Assembly: GCA_937889645.1 (NCBI GenBank)
Contig: CALBZE010000047.1
Span: 1-61,265 of the forward strand
Length of the DNA: 61,265 bases
Origin: an uncultured bacterium
GTDB lineage: Bacteria > Gemmatimonadota > Gemmatimonadetes > Longimicrobiales > RSA9
Reading direction: 5' to 3'
Each line of letters opens with the position of its first letter. Position 1 is the stretch's first letter. The position numbers and the translations under genes were made by a program. Below the pieces are notes generated by a model. It did not search any database, was not told the DNA's origin, and worked only from the letters and a program-made list of their open reading frames with translations. Positions 36,395 through 44,890 of the stretch are shown here, piece by piece.

Positions 36395-37888
36395 ATGAAC
36401 CGCTTCACCGGTCTCATCCTCGCCCTGTCCATGGGTGCGGTCGTTGGTGCATGCGCATCGGGCGGCGGCGCCGGCGGCCCTAGCGCGGACGGCTTCCGGC
36501 CCAGGGACAACAAGTTCACTCGCGACGCCGAGCAGAACCTCGCGCTCGCGATGCTGAGGAGCTCGGAGGAAGAGAAGCAGCAGTTCTACAACATGGCGCT
36601 GGAGAACGCCAAGCAGGCGATCCAGTACGACTCGACCAACCCGCAGGGCTACTACGTCGCGGGTCAGGCGTACGCCGCGCTGGGCGATCTCGAGAACGCG
36701 GATGCGGCCTGGGACAAGGCCGAGGAGCTGTATCCGCCGTTCAAGACCGAGCTCGTGGGCGACCGCGAGAACGCGTGGGTCCAGGCCTACAACAAGTCGA
36801 TCGAGGAACTGAACCAGGACAACCTGGAGGGCGCGATCCACTGGCTGGAGCTGGCGGACAGGATCTACCAGGGTCGCCCGGAGGCCCGCCTCCAGCTCGG
36901 CGTGCTGTACGTGCGCAGCGAGAACTACGACAAGGCGATCGAGGCCTACAAGGGCGCGTTGGAGATCCTGCGCACGCCGCCGGCGTTCGAGGTCGACGAG
37001 GCGATCAAGGCGGAGTGGGCCTCGAGCGAGGCTGCCGCCGTCTCCAACCTCGCGCAGCTCCTTGCGGCCACCGGCCGGGACGCGGAGGCCGAGGCGCTGT
37101 TCCGTGAGATCCTCGCGGGGGACCCGACCAACATGCGCGCGCGCGTCGGGCTGGCCGATGCTCTCGCCCGGCAGGGGAAGAACGAGGAAGCGGAGGCGAT
37201 GTACGCCGACCTGATCACCAGGGACGATCTGTCGTACAACGACTACCTGATGATCGGCGTCGCGATGTTCGAGGCGAAGCAGTTCGAGCGGGCCGCCGAC
37301 GCGTTCCGGCAGTCGATCCGTGTCAACCCGGTTTCGCGGGATGCGCACTACAACCTGGTGCAGGCGCTGTACATGGTCGCCGACGAGGTGGATGGCCGGC
37401 GGAAGGCGGCGTCGGGCGCCCAGGCGCAGGAGCTCGGGCGGGAGCTGACCAGCATCTACGAGGAACTGGCCGCTTCGACCGAGAAGGTGGTCGAATTCGA
37501 TCCGCTCAACCGCAACATCCTCGCCTACATGGCGCGCGCCTACCAGGCGCTGATCGACCTGAGCACGAACAACGCGGCCAAGGAGCAGTACCGGACGAAG
37601 ATCCAGAACGCGCTGAACCGTCACGAGGCGGCCGAGGTCGAGATGACGGAGGTCAACATCGTGCCCGGGAGCACCACCGTGACGGTGAGCGGCAAGATCA
37701 CGAACCTGAAGGTCGCTCAGGGCTCGCCGATCCGGATCATGTTCAGAATGCTCGACACGAGCGGGAAGGTGATCGGCAGTCAGGAGGTGACCGTCACGGC
37801 GCCTGCGGCGAACGCGATGGCCGACTTCCGCGGCACGGTCCGGATCAGCGGGGAGCTGGCGGGCTGGAGCTACGAGCGGGTTCAGTAA
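36395..37888 (+). CDS. TPR-repeat lipoprotein
   Basis: The 497-residue protein has a lipoprotein signal with cysteine near residue 20 (GAVVGAC-ASGGG). It then has a set of tetratricopeptide repeats (near 60-100, 145-180, 205-240 and 270-300), for example GYYVAGQAYAALGDLENADA. A C-terminal beta domain from about 415 (VNIVPGSTTVTVSGKITN) resembles the FxLYD type. Such proteins act as scaffolds at the periplasmic or outer-membrane face; the partner is not evident. A strong terminator follows. Confidence 0.8.
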   Translation: MNRFTGLILALSMGAVVGACASGGGAGGPSADGFRPRDNKFTRDAEQNLALAMLRSSEEEKQQFYNMALENAKQAIQYDSTNPQGYYVAGQAYAALGDLENADAAWDKAEELYPPFKTELVGDRENAWVQAYNKSIEELNQDNLEGAIHWLELADRIYQGRPEARLQLGVLYVRSENYDKAIEAYKGALEILRTPPAFEVDEAIKAEWASSEAAAVSNLAQLLAATGRDAEAEALFREILAGDPTNMRARVGLADALARQGKNEEAEAMYADLITRDDLSYNDYLMIGVAMFEAKQFERAADAFRQSIRVNPVSRDAHYNLVQALYMVADEVDGRRKAASGAQAQELGRELTSIYEELAASTEKVVEFDPLNRNILAYMARAYQALIDLSTNNAAKEQYRTKIQNALNRHEAAEVEMTEVNIVPGSTTVTVSGKITNLKVAQGSPIRIMFRMLDTSGKVIGSQEVTVTAPAANAMADFRGTVRISGELAGWSYERVQ

Positions 37889-37938
37889 GGCATTGGCGGC
37901 GTCGGCCGGGAGCGGCCGGCCCGCGGCGTTGACGGTCA

Positions 37939-37968
37939 CAGGGGCGTCTCCGGTTGGGGACGCCCCTG
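37939..37968 (+). terminator. Rho-independent terminator after the TPR lipoprotein gene
   Basis: CAGGGGCGTC (37939-37948) pairs perfectly with GACGCCCCTG (37959-37968) around a 10-nt loop, followed by TTCGCTTT. It ends the larC-TPR unit before the next promoter. Confidence 0.8.
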
Positions 37969-38008
37969 TTCGCTTTGGCCGGCGCGTGGCCGCGGGCGTT
38001 GCGTACGC

Positions 38009-38037
38009 TTGAAGGGCGTGCGGCGCGTGGTTATCTT
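38009..38037 (+). promoter_or_regulatory. Promoter of the DUF512-der-...-yqaA operon
   Basis: TTGAAG (38009-38014), a 17-nt spacer and TATCTT (38032-38037). The start of transcription would be near 38044, 59 nt before the DUF512 ATG, and the leader contains the hairpin listed next. Confidence 0.7.
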
Positions 38038-38063
38038 TGATTTTCGTCACTTTCGACCACGAT

Positions 38064-38089
38064 TCGGGGCGGCCGGCAAGCCGCCCCGA
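38064..38089 (+). promoter_or_regulatory. Ten-base-pair leader hairpin before the DUF512 gene
   Basis: TCGGGGCGGC (38064-38073) pairs perfectly with GCCGCCCCGA (38080-38089) around CGGCAA. It ends 4-5 nt before the AAGGGGG ribosome binding site of the DUF512 gene. No T-run follows, so it may control translation or stabilise the messenger. Confidence 0.6.
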
Positions 38090-38102
38090 TGCGCAAGGGG
38101 GC

Positions 38103-39377
38103 ATGGTCCGAGTCGCGCAAATCCTGCCCGGCAGCATCGCCGAGGAGCTGGAACTGCAGATCGGGAGCCGGATCGTCCGGATCAACGGCGAGCCGGTGCG
38201 GGACACGATCGATTTCCGGTTCCTCGAGGCCGACGGTCTTCTGGAGATGGAGGTCACGTCTCCGGATGGGCGGGAGCGGACCATCTACGAGATCGAGAAG
38301 GACCCCTCGGAATCGCTCGGGGTGGTGCCTGCGCCGGACGCGGTCCGCGAGTGCGCGAACAAGTGCGTCTTCTGCTTCATCGACGGCAACCCTGCGGGCG
38401 TGAGGCGGACGCTCTACCTGCGCGACGACGACTTCCGCCTCTCCTTCACGTACGGCAGCTACGTCACGCTGACGAACCTGGGGCCGAGAGGGTTCCAGCG
38501 ATTGATCGATCAGCGTCTCTCGCCGCTGTACGTCAGCGTGCATGCGACGGAGCCGGAGGTACGGATGCGGCTCCTGGGCGTGCCGCGCGGCGGCGACATC
38601 GTCGACCAGCTGCGCCGGCTCACGGACGCCGGGATCGAGGTGCACACGCAGGTCGTGCTCTGCCCGGAGTGGAACGACGGCGCGCACCTGGACCGCACGA
38701 TCGAGGACCTGTGGGCGCTCGGCCCCGGGATCCTGAGCATCTCGGTCGTTCCGGTGGGGCTGACGCAGTACAACGTGGGCAAGCCGGTCCGGCTGCTGAC
38801 GCCGGAGGAGGCCGCGGCGGCGATCGCGCAGGTCGACCGGGCCCGCGCGCGGGCGTTGGCCGAGCGCGGAACCGGCTGGGCCTACGCCGGCGACGAGATG
38901 TTCTTCATTGCGGGCCAGCCCATCCCGGATACGGCCTATTACGACGACTGGCCGCTGACGGAGAACGGCGTCGGCTCGGTGCGACGGCTGCTGGACGACT
39001 TCGCGGCCGGGCTCGACGAGGTGCCCGACCTGAGCGGGCAGCACGTGGCGATCGTGACTGGGACGCGCATGGCGCCCATCTTCGAAGATCTTCGGGGGCC
39101 GCTGGGCGAGGCGAGCGGCGCGCGGGTCACCGTGCTCGGCGTCGAGAACACGCTGTTCGGCCCGACGGTCAACACGGCCGGGCTGCTCCCGGGGCGCGAC
39201 ATGCTGCGGGCGGTCCAGAACGCGGGCCCGTTCGATCTCGTCCTGCTCCCGGCCGAGTCGCTCAACGACGACGCCATCTTCATCGACGACCTCACCTTTG
39301 CCGAATTCGAGACGCGGGTCGCACCGGCGCGGGTGAGGGCCGGGTACGAACTCATCTCCACCCTGACGTCGCAGTGA
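38103..39377 (+). CDS. DUF512 family radical SAM-type protein with PDZ domain
   Basis: This 424-residue protein has an N-terminal PDZ-like domain (residues 1-65, ILPGSIAEELELQIGSRIVRI). Next comes a cysteine cluster CANKCVFC near 84-91 in the CxxxCxxC spacing of radical SAM enzymes, followed by FIDGNPAG. The DUF512 domain covers the C-terminal part, with a closing VTGTRMAPIF and LGVENTLFGP. The substrate of the family is unknown. The ATG at 38103 follows AAGGGGG; an earlier in-frame start would lie upstream of or in the leader hairpin. It overlaps der by 4 bp, a pairing seen in many genomes that suggests a link to ribosome biology. Confidence 0.88.
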   Translation: MVRVAQILPGSIAEELELQIGSRIVRINGEPVRDTIDFRFLEADGLLEMEVTSPDGRERTIYEIEKDPSESLGVVPAPDAVRECANKCVFCFIDGNPAGVRRTLYLRDDDFRLSFTYGSYVTLTNLGPRGFQRLIDQRLSPLYVSVHATEPEVRMRLLGVPRGGDIVDQLRRLTDAGIEVHTQVVLCPEWNDGAHLDRTIEDLWALGPGILSISVVPVGLTQYNVGKPVRLLTPEEAAAAIAQVDRARARALAERGTGWAYAGDEMFFIAGQPIPDTAYYDDWPLTENGVGSVRRLLDDFAAGLDEVPDLSGQHVAIVTGTRMAPIFEDLRGPLGEASGARVTVLGVENTLFGPTVNTAGLLPGRDMLRAVQNAGPFDLVLLPAESLNDDAIFIDDLTFAEFETRVAPARVRAGYELISTLTSQ

Positions 39378-40705
39378 AGCGATCTCTTCCCGTGGTGACG
39401 GTGGTCGGCCGGCCGAACGTGGGGAAGTCCACGTTCTTCAACCGGGTGCTGGGCCGCCGCGAGGCGATCGTGGAAGACGTCCCGGGCGTGACGCGGGACC
39501 GCCACTTCGCGGAGGCGGAGTGGGCTGGCCGCCACTTCTACATCGTGGACACGGGCGGGCTCGAGACGGAGACGGACGAGCCGATGGCCGCGGCCGTGCG
39601 GCGCCAGGTCATGGCCGCGATCGACGAGTCGGACGTCCTGGTCTTCGTGGTCGACGGCAAGGCGGGCCCGCACCCGGTCGACTACCGGATCGCGGAGATC
39701 CTGAGGCGCTCGAACCGGCCGGTCGTGCTGGTGGTCAACAAGCTCGACCGCTTGCCGCAAGATCTCGGGCACCACGATTTCTGGTCGCTCGGGCTGGGCG
39801 AACCGCTCCCGGTGAGCGCGATCTCGGGCCGCGGCTCGGGCGACGTCCTCGACGCCATCGTCGCACACCTCCCCGAAGCACCGGAGGAGGCGCCCAAGGA
39901 TGACGCGCTCTACGTCGCCGTCATCGGCAAGCCCAACGTCGGCAAGTCGAGCTTCATCAATCGGTTGCTGGGCGAGGAGCGTATGGTGGTGACGGACGTG
40001 GCGGGGACGACGCGCGACAGCGTCGACACGCCGCTGCGCTACCACGGCCGAACGCTCGTCTTCATCGACACGGCCGGACTCCGGCGCCAATCCCGGATCG
40101 ACGAACGGCTGGAGTACTACAGCGCGCTGCGTACCGAGCGTGCGATCCAGCGTGCGGACGTGTGCCTGCTCGTCATCGACTCGAGCGAGGAGGTCCACGT
40201 CCAGGACCTGAAGATCGCCGAGAAGGCGTGGGACGCGGGTTGCGGCCTGATCGTCGTCGCGAACAAATGGGACCTGGTCGAGAAGGACGACAAGACGGCC
40301 GTGGCGTACGAGCGGTACCTGCGCGAGCGCGCGCCCTCGCTGCGGTGGGTCCCGATCATCTTCACCTCGGCGCTCACGGGGCAGCGGGTGCATCGCGCGC
40401 TCGACCTCGTGCTCGAGGTCGCGGCCGAGCGCTCGCGTCGCATATCGACGCACGAGGTCAACGAATTCGTGCGGGAGCTGGTCGAACGGCGCCCGCCGCC
40501 GCAGTTCCGCGGGCAGCACGTGAAGATCTTCTACGCGACACAGGCCGAGACTGCGCCGCCGACCTTCGTGCTGTTCACGAACTTCCCGAAAGGGATCGCG
40601 GAGCATTACACGCGCTACCTTCACAACGCCTTCCGGGAGCGCTGGGGCTTCATCGGCTCGCCCCTGCGCATCCGGTACAAGGGGAGAAGGGAGGACGAAG
40701 TGTGA
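39374..40705 (+). CDS. der: Ribosome biogenesis GTPase Der (EngA)
   Basis: Der is a double GTPase needed for 50S assembly. The 443-residue product has a first G domain with GRPNVGKST near residue 11 and DTGG and NKLD motifs. The second G domain has GKPNVGKSS near 185, DTAG and NKWD. A C-terminal KH-like domain follows from about 355 (VKIFYATQAETAPPTFVLFTN). The GTG start overlaps the DUF512 stop, and its own stop overlaps plsY. Confidence 0.97.
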   Translation: MKRSLPVVTVVGRPNVGKSTFFNRVLGRREAIVEDVPGVTRDRHFAEAEWAGRHFYIVDTGGLETETDEPMAAAVRRQVMAAIDESDVLVFVVDGKAGPHPVDYRIAEILRRSNRPVVLVVNKLDRLPQDLGHHDFWSLGLGEPLPVSAISGRGSGDVLDAIVAHLPEAPEEAPKDDALYVAVIGKPNVGKSSFINRLLGEERMVVTDVAGTTRDSVDTPLRYHGRTLVFIDTAGLRRQSRIDERLEYYSALRTERAIQRADVCLLVIDSSEEVHVQDLKIAEKAWDAGCGLIVVANKWDLVEKDDKTAVAYERYLRERAPSLRWVPIIFTSALTGQRVHRALDLVLEVAAERSRRISTHEVNEFVRELVERRPPPQFRGQHVKIFYATQAETAPPTFVLFTNFPKGIAEHYTRYLHNAFRERWGFIGSPLRIRYKGRREDEV

Positions 40706-41310
40706 CACAGGCGCTGCTCCTCGTGGCCAGCTACCTGCTCGGTGCCGTCCCGACGAGCTACATCGTCGGGCGCGTATCGCGCGGGATCGACCTGCGCGAG
40801 CACGGCAGCGGCAACCTGGGCGCGACCAACACGTTTCGCGTACTGGGTTGGCGCCTCGCGCTCCCGGTGCTGATCTTCGACGTCTTCAAGGGCTGGCTGC
40901 CGACGTACCTGTTCCCGACGCTGGACGCCGCCGCGCCGGTCTGGGCGTACGCCTACGGCATTGCGGCCATCGTCGGCCACGTCTACAGCGTGTTCGTCGG
41001 GTTCAGGGGAGGGAAGGGCGTCGCGACCAGCACGGGCGTGTTCCTCGCGCTCGCGCCGGCGGCGGTCGGCGTCGGCCTCGCGATCTGGCTCGCCATCGTC
41101 TTCACGACCCGGATCGTCTCCCTCGCCTCGATCGTGGCGGCGCTCACGCTGCCGCTCACGGTCTACGCGCTCCGTGGGACGACCGACGTCTTCTGGGTCT
41201 CGGTGGGGTTGGCCGCGTTCGTCATCTACGCGCATCGTTCCAACATCAAGCGCCTGTTGAAGGGCGAGGAGCATCGGTTCGGCCGGAGCGGCGCGAAGGA
41301 GGGGCGTTGA
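40702..41310 (+). CDS. plsY: Glycerol-3-phosphate acyltransferase PlsY
   Basis: PlsY uses acyl-phosphate to acylate glycerol-3-phosphate, the first step of phospholipid synthesis. The 202-residue membrane protein has five or so helices and the three family motifs: GAVPTSYIVGR near residue 13, GSGNLGATNTFR near 35 and GHVYSVFVGFRGGKGVAT near 92. The GTG start overlaps der (GTGA), and the stop shares a base with the gpsA ATG. It is thus coupled to the supplier of its substrate. Confidence 0.96.
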   Translation: MTQALLLVASYLLGAVPTSYIVGRVSRGIDLREHGSGNLGATNTFRVLGWRLALPVLIFDVFKGWLPTYLFPTLDAAAPVWAYAYGIAAIVGHVYSVFVGFRGGKGVATSTGVFLALAPAAVGVGLAIWLAIVFTTRIVSLASIVAALTLPLTVYALRGTTDVFWVSVGLAAFVIYAHRSNIKRLLKGEEHRFGRSGAKEGR

Positions 41311-42314
41311 TGGAGAAGATCGCCGTCATCGGCGCTGGGAGCTGGGGGACCACACTGGCGAATCTGCTGGCCAAGAAAGGATACCCGGTCACGCTCTGGG
41401 CGTACGAGCCCGAGGTCGCGGCGGCGGTCGAGGAGCGTCGCGAGAACCCGGTGTTCCTGCCGGGGATCGCGCTTGACGCGCGCCTCCGCGCGACGAGCGA
41501 CCTCGCGTCGGCGGTCTCGGAGCGGGGCGTCGTCGTGGTCGTGAGTCCGTCGCAGCACGTGCGCCGCGTGATGAGCCAGGCGGCCCCGTCGCTGGCGGAC
41601 GACGCGCTGGTCGTGAGCGCGTCGAAGGGGATCGAGACGACGTCGCTCAAGACGATGGCCGAAGTCCTCGCCGAGACGATCCCGAACGCCGCCGGCCGCA
41701 CGTGTTTCCTCTCCGGGCCGAGCTTCGCGCTCGAGGTGGCGCAGGAGCAGCCCACGGCGGTCACCGTGGCGGCGGAGAACGAGGCCGTCGCCCGCCGGGC
41801 ACAGGAGCTGTTCCAGACCGACTACTTCCGGGTCTACACGACGGACGACGTACGCGGCGTCGAGCTGGGCGGCGCGCTGAAGAACGTCATCGCGCTCGCG
41901 GCCGGGATGGTCGCCGGGCTCGGCTACGGCCACAACACCATGGCCGCGCTGATCACGCGCGGCGTGGCGGAGATGGTGCGCCTCGGGATCGCGCTCGGCG
42001 CGAAGCCGCTCACCTTCGCCGGGCTGGCGGGGATCGGCGACCTGGTCCTGACGTGCACCGGCGCGCTCAGCCGGAACCGCAGGGTGGGGATGCTGCTCGG
42101 GCAGGGCCACTCGCTCGACGAGATCCTGGCCGAGATGAAGATGGTTGCAGAGGGCGTGGCGACCACGCAGGCCGCCCACGCCCTGGCGCAACGGGAAGGC
42201 GTCGAGATGCCGATCCTGGCCGAGGTCCACGCGGTCCTCTTCGAAGGGCGCCACCCGCGCGAGGCGGTCAGCAACCTGATGATGCGGGAACCCAAAGCCG
42301 AGATGTGGCGATGA
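41310..42314 (+). CDS. gpsA: Glycerol-3-phosphate dehydrogenase [NAD(P)+]
   Basis: GpsA reduces dihydroxyacetone phosphate to the glycerol-3-phosphate that PlsY uses. The 334-residue enzyme has the Rossmann motif GAGSWGTTLA near residue 8, VSASKGIE near 110 and FLSGPSFALEVA near 132. The catalytic lysine lies in ELGGALKNVIALAAG near 190, with GLAGIGDLVLTC near 235. The ATG shares its first base with the plsY stop. It overlaps the merR-type gene. Confidence 0.97.
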   Translation: MEKIAVIGAGSWGTTLANLLAKKGYPVTLWAYEPEVAAAVEERRENPVFLPGIALDARLRATSDLASAVSERGVVVVVSPSQHVRRVMSQAAPSLADDALVVSASKGIETTSLKTMAEVLAETIPNAAGRTCFLSGPSFALEVAQEQPTAVTVAAENEAVARRAQELFQTDYFRVYTTDDVRGVELGGALKNVIALAAGMVAGLGYGHNTMAALITRGVAEMVRLGIALGAKPLTFAGLAGIGDLVLTCTGALSRNRRVGMLLGQGHSLDEILAEMKMVAEGVATTQAAHALAQREGVEMPILAEVHAVLFEGRHPREAVSNLMMREPKAEMWR

Positions 42315-42685
42315 GCGACCAGCCGATCGTCCGCAAGGAATACTACTCCATCGGCGAGGTGTGCGACCTGACGGGGCTCAAGCCGCACGTGCTCCGGTAC
42401 TGGGAATCCCAGTTCCCGGTGCTGAACCCGTCGAAGAACCGGGCCGGGAACCGGGTCTATCTCCGCAAGGAGGTCGAGCTGATCCTCCTGGTGAAGGAGC
42501 TGCTCTACACCGAGGGGTACACGATCCAGGGGGCCAAGCGGAAGCTCGAGCAGCTCCGCCGCGAGGGCGAGCTGGCGACGGCGGCGGGCCGGGCGCTCGA
42601 CCGGGAGATGGCGACGCTCCTGCACGCCGAGCTGAAGGAGCTGCTCGAGATCCTGACTCCCGAGCCTGCCACCGAAGCGTCATGA
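42311..42685 (+). CDS. MerR-family DNA-binding regulator
   Basis: The 124-residue protein has a winged helix-turn-helix of the MerR type at residues 8-80 (YYSIGEVCDLTGLKPHVLRYWE, RVYLRKEVELILLVKELL). A short coiled helix follows with no effector-binding domain or metal cysteines. Similar short MerR proteins occur beside gpsA in Gemmatimonadota and Deltaproteobacteria. It is overlapped on both sides, by gpsA and surE, so it may control this operon or another locus; the target is not visible. Confidence 0.85.
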   Translation: MSDQPIVRKEYYSIGEVCDLTGLKPHVLRYWESQFPVLNPSKNRAGNRVYLRKEVELILLVKELLYTEGYTIQGAKRKLEQLRREGELATAAGRALDREMATLLHAELKELLEILTPEPATEAS

Positions 42686-43431
42686 GGATCCTCGTCACCA
42701 ACGACGACGGCTACATGGCGCTCGGGATCAAGACGCTGGCGAACGCCGCGTCGCGCATCGGCGAGGTGCAGGTCGTGGCGCCGGACCGGGAGCAGAGCGC
42801 GGCGAGCCATTCGCTCACGCTGCATTTCCCGCTGCGTGTGAATCGTTCGGAGAGCGGCGCCTTCATGGTTTCGGGTACGCCGACGGACTGCGTGATGCTC
42901 GCGATCGGCGAGCTGCTCCCGGAGCGGCCGGACGTGGTCCTTTCGGGCGTCAACCACGGCGCGAATCTGGGCGACGACGTCCTCTACTCCGGTACCGTGG
43001 CCGCGGCGATGGAGGCGACGATGCTGGGGATTCCCGCGATCGCGTTTTCGTACGCCGGCCGGGACCCCGAGGAGATCGCGGCGTGGACGGATGTTCTGGC
43101 AGCACTGCTGGAGCAGCTCGTCGGCCGCGACGATTTCCCGGCAGAGACCCTCCTGAACGTCAACCTTCCGCCGGTCCCGCCGGATGAGGTCCAGGGCGTG
43201 CGGATCACGACGCTCGGGCGCCGCGCCTACGTCGATTCGCTCACGCGGGCGCGGGACCCGAGCGGGAAGGAGTACTTCTGGATCGGCGGCGGCGAGAGCC
43301 GCTGGTGGGGCGGGCCGACGTCGGACTTCCGGGCCATCCGCTCCGGGTGCATCTCGATCACGCCGCTGCACCTGGACCTGACCAACTACCGGCTTCTCGA
43401 GGAGATCGGGAAGTGGGACCTGAAGCTCTGA
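42682..43431 (+). CDS. surE: 5'/3'-nucleotidase SurE
   Basis: SurE is a metal-dependent nucleoside monophosphatase linked to stationary-phase survival. The 249-residue product begins with the metal-binding LVTNDDGYMALGI. VVAPDREQSAASHSLTL comes next near residue 33, then MVSGTPTDCV near 63. SGVNHGANLGDDVLYSGTV near 89-107 holds the last ligand. It overlaps the merR-type gene by 4 bp and the pcm gene by 19 bp. The surE-pcm pairing is widespread. Confidence 0.96.
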   Translation: MRILVTNDDGYMALGIKTLANAASRIGEVQVVAPDREQSAASHSLTLHFPLRVNRSESGAFMVSGTPTDCVMLAIGELLPERPDVVLSGVNHGANLGDDVLYSGTVAAAMEATMLGIPAIAFSYAGRDPEEIAAWTDVLAALLEQLVGRDDFPAETLLNVNLPPVPPDEVQGVRITTLGRRAYVDSLTRARDPSGKEYFWIGGGESRWWGGPTSDFRAIRSGCISITPLHLDLTNYRLLEEIGKWDLKL

Positions 43432-44081
43432 ACGACCTGCGCTACGAACGGCTCCGACGCGACCTGATCGGCACGATCCGGGAGAAGGGGATCGACGATC
43501 TGGAGGTGCTGCGCGCCTTCGACCAGGTGCCGCGCCACCTCTTCCTCCCCGAAGCCGTGCACCATCGCGCCTACGAGGACGCGCCGCTGCCGATCGGGTA
43601 CGGCCAGACGGCGTCTCAGCCGTCGCTCCAGGCGCTCTACCTCCAGACGCTGCGCCTCACGTCGAAGGACCGCGTCCTGGAGATCGGGACCGGGAGCGGT
43701 TACCAGACGGCGCTCCTGGCGCAGTTGGCCGGGCACGTCTACTCCGTCGAGCGGATCCGCGAGCTGTCCGTGCGGGCACGCGACGCGTTGGACCGGCTCC
43801 GCATCCGTAACGTAGCGCTCCTGGTCGGCGACGGGACGATCGGCTGGTCGCGCTACGCGCCCTACGACGCGATCCTCGTCGCCGCGGGCGCGCCGGCGGT
43901 CCCGTCCGCGCTGATCGAGCAGCTCGCACCCGGCGGCCGCATGCTGATCCCGGTCGGAGACCGGGCGGAGCAGAAACTCGTCCTCTATCGCCGCACGAAG
44001 GACGGTGTCGAGACGGAAGAAGTCACGCGGTGCACGTTCGTGCCGCTGATCGGACGATTCGGATGGACGGAGGGGAAGTGA
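43413..44081 (+). CDS. pcm: Protein-L-isoaspartate O-methyltransferase
   Basis: PIMT repairs isoaspartyl damage in proteins with SAM. The 222-residue product has VPRHLFLPEAVHHRAYED near residues 36-53, then IGYGQTASQPSL near 57, where the active loop binds the substrate. The SAM motif VLEIGTGSGYQTALLAQL is near 88, and LAPGGRMLIPVG is near 170. The GTG start at 43413 overlaps surE by 19 bp; a CTG at 43428 is less likely. The next gene overlaps by 4 bp. Confidence 0.93.
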   Translation: MGPEALNDLRYERLRRDLIGTIREKGIDDLEVLRAFDQVPRHLFLPEAVHHRAYEDAPLPIGYGQTASQPSLQALYLQTLRLTSKDRVLEIGTGSGYQTALLAQLAGHVYSVERIRELSVRARDALDRLRIRNVALLVGDGTIGWSRYAPYDAILVAAGAPAVPSALIEQLAPGGRMLIPVGDRAEQKLVLYRRTKDGVETEEVTRCTFVPLIGRFGWTEGK

Positions 44082-44725
44082 GCGGGGTCGACAACAAGGT
44101 GGGCGACGCGGTGGCGGAGGGCGGCAAGCGGCCGAGCGTGTTCCGGCGCCTCTACGATTGGGTCCTCTCGTGGGCGGAGACACGCCACGGGCCGACGGCC
44201 CTCGGCGTGCTCGCGTTCGCGGAGTCGTCGTTCTTCCCGATCCCGCCGGACCCGCTCCTCGTGGCGCTCGCGCTCGGCGCGCCCAAGCGCGCGCTCTATT
44301 TCGCGACGATCTGCTCGCTGGCCTCCGTCGCAGGCGGCGCGGCGGGGTACGCGATGGGCTGGGGCATCTGGGCCGCGATCGACGACTTCTTCTTCGCCTA
44401 CGTCCCCGGCGTCACGCCGGAGGCGTTCGAATCCGTCCGCGCCCTCTATGAACGCTGGGATTTCTGGGCGGTCTTCATCGCCGGTTTCACGCCGATCCCC
44501 TACAAGGTCTTCACCCTCTCGTCGGGCGTGTTCGGCATCTCGTTCCCGGTCTTCGTCGTGGCGAGCGTCATCAGCCGTAGCCTGCGCTTCTTCCTGCTCG
44601 CCGGGCTGATCTACTTCTTCGGTCCGGGGATCCAGGGGTTCATCGACCGCTACTTCGACCGCCTGGTCTGGCTCTTCCTGGCGCTGCTGATCGGCGGGTT
44701 CCTCGTCCTGGAGTTCGTGCTGTAA
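44078..44725 (+). CDS. YqaA/DedA-family membrane protein
   Basis: This 215-residue membrane protein of the VTT/DedA superfamily, YqaA branch, has AFAESSFFPIPPDPLLVALAL near residues 47-67. A re-entrant helix follows, then AGFTPIPYKVFTLSSG near 145 with the family's conserved Pro and Lys, and three more hydrophobic spans. DedA proteins take part in lipid carrier recycling and membrane homeostasis; for YqaA the substrate is unknown. The GTG at 44078 has GGAGGGG nine bases upstream and overlaps the pcm stop. It is the last gene of the operon, followed by a strong hairpin. Confidence 0.88.
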   Translation: MSGVDNKVGDAVAEGGKRPSVFRRLYDWVLSWAETRHGPTALGVLAFAESSFFPIPPDPLLVALALGAPKRALYFATICSLASVAGGAAGYAMGWGIWAAIDDFFFAYVPGVTPEAFESVRALYERWDFWAVFIAGFTPIPYKVFTLSSGVFGISFPVFVVASVISRSLRFFLLAGLIYFFGPGIQGFIDRYFDRLVWLFLALLIGGFLVLEFVL

Positions 44726-44734
44726 CCACTCGAG

Positions 44735-44763
44735 CGAGCCGGGCGCATCCCGCGCCCGGCTCG
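44735..44763 (+). terminator. Terminator-like hairpin after yqaA
   Basis: CGAGCCGGGCGC (44735-44746) pairs perfectly over 12 bp with GCGCCCGGCTCG (44752-44763) around ATCCC, 10 nt after the yqaA stop. The sequence then reads TAACTTG. It ends the operon that starts near 38.04 kb. Confidence 0.75.
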
Positions 44764-44890
44764 TAACTTGCACCTTCCCACCTCCAGTGGCGCCTCCGCC
44801 CGAGGGCGGGCGCCAGCGGCTCCCGCGCCCGGCAGCGGGCGGGCGCGGGAGACGTCCGGCCCCCGGCACCCGCCCGGAAGGATCGCGCCC

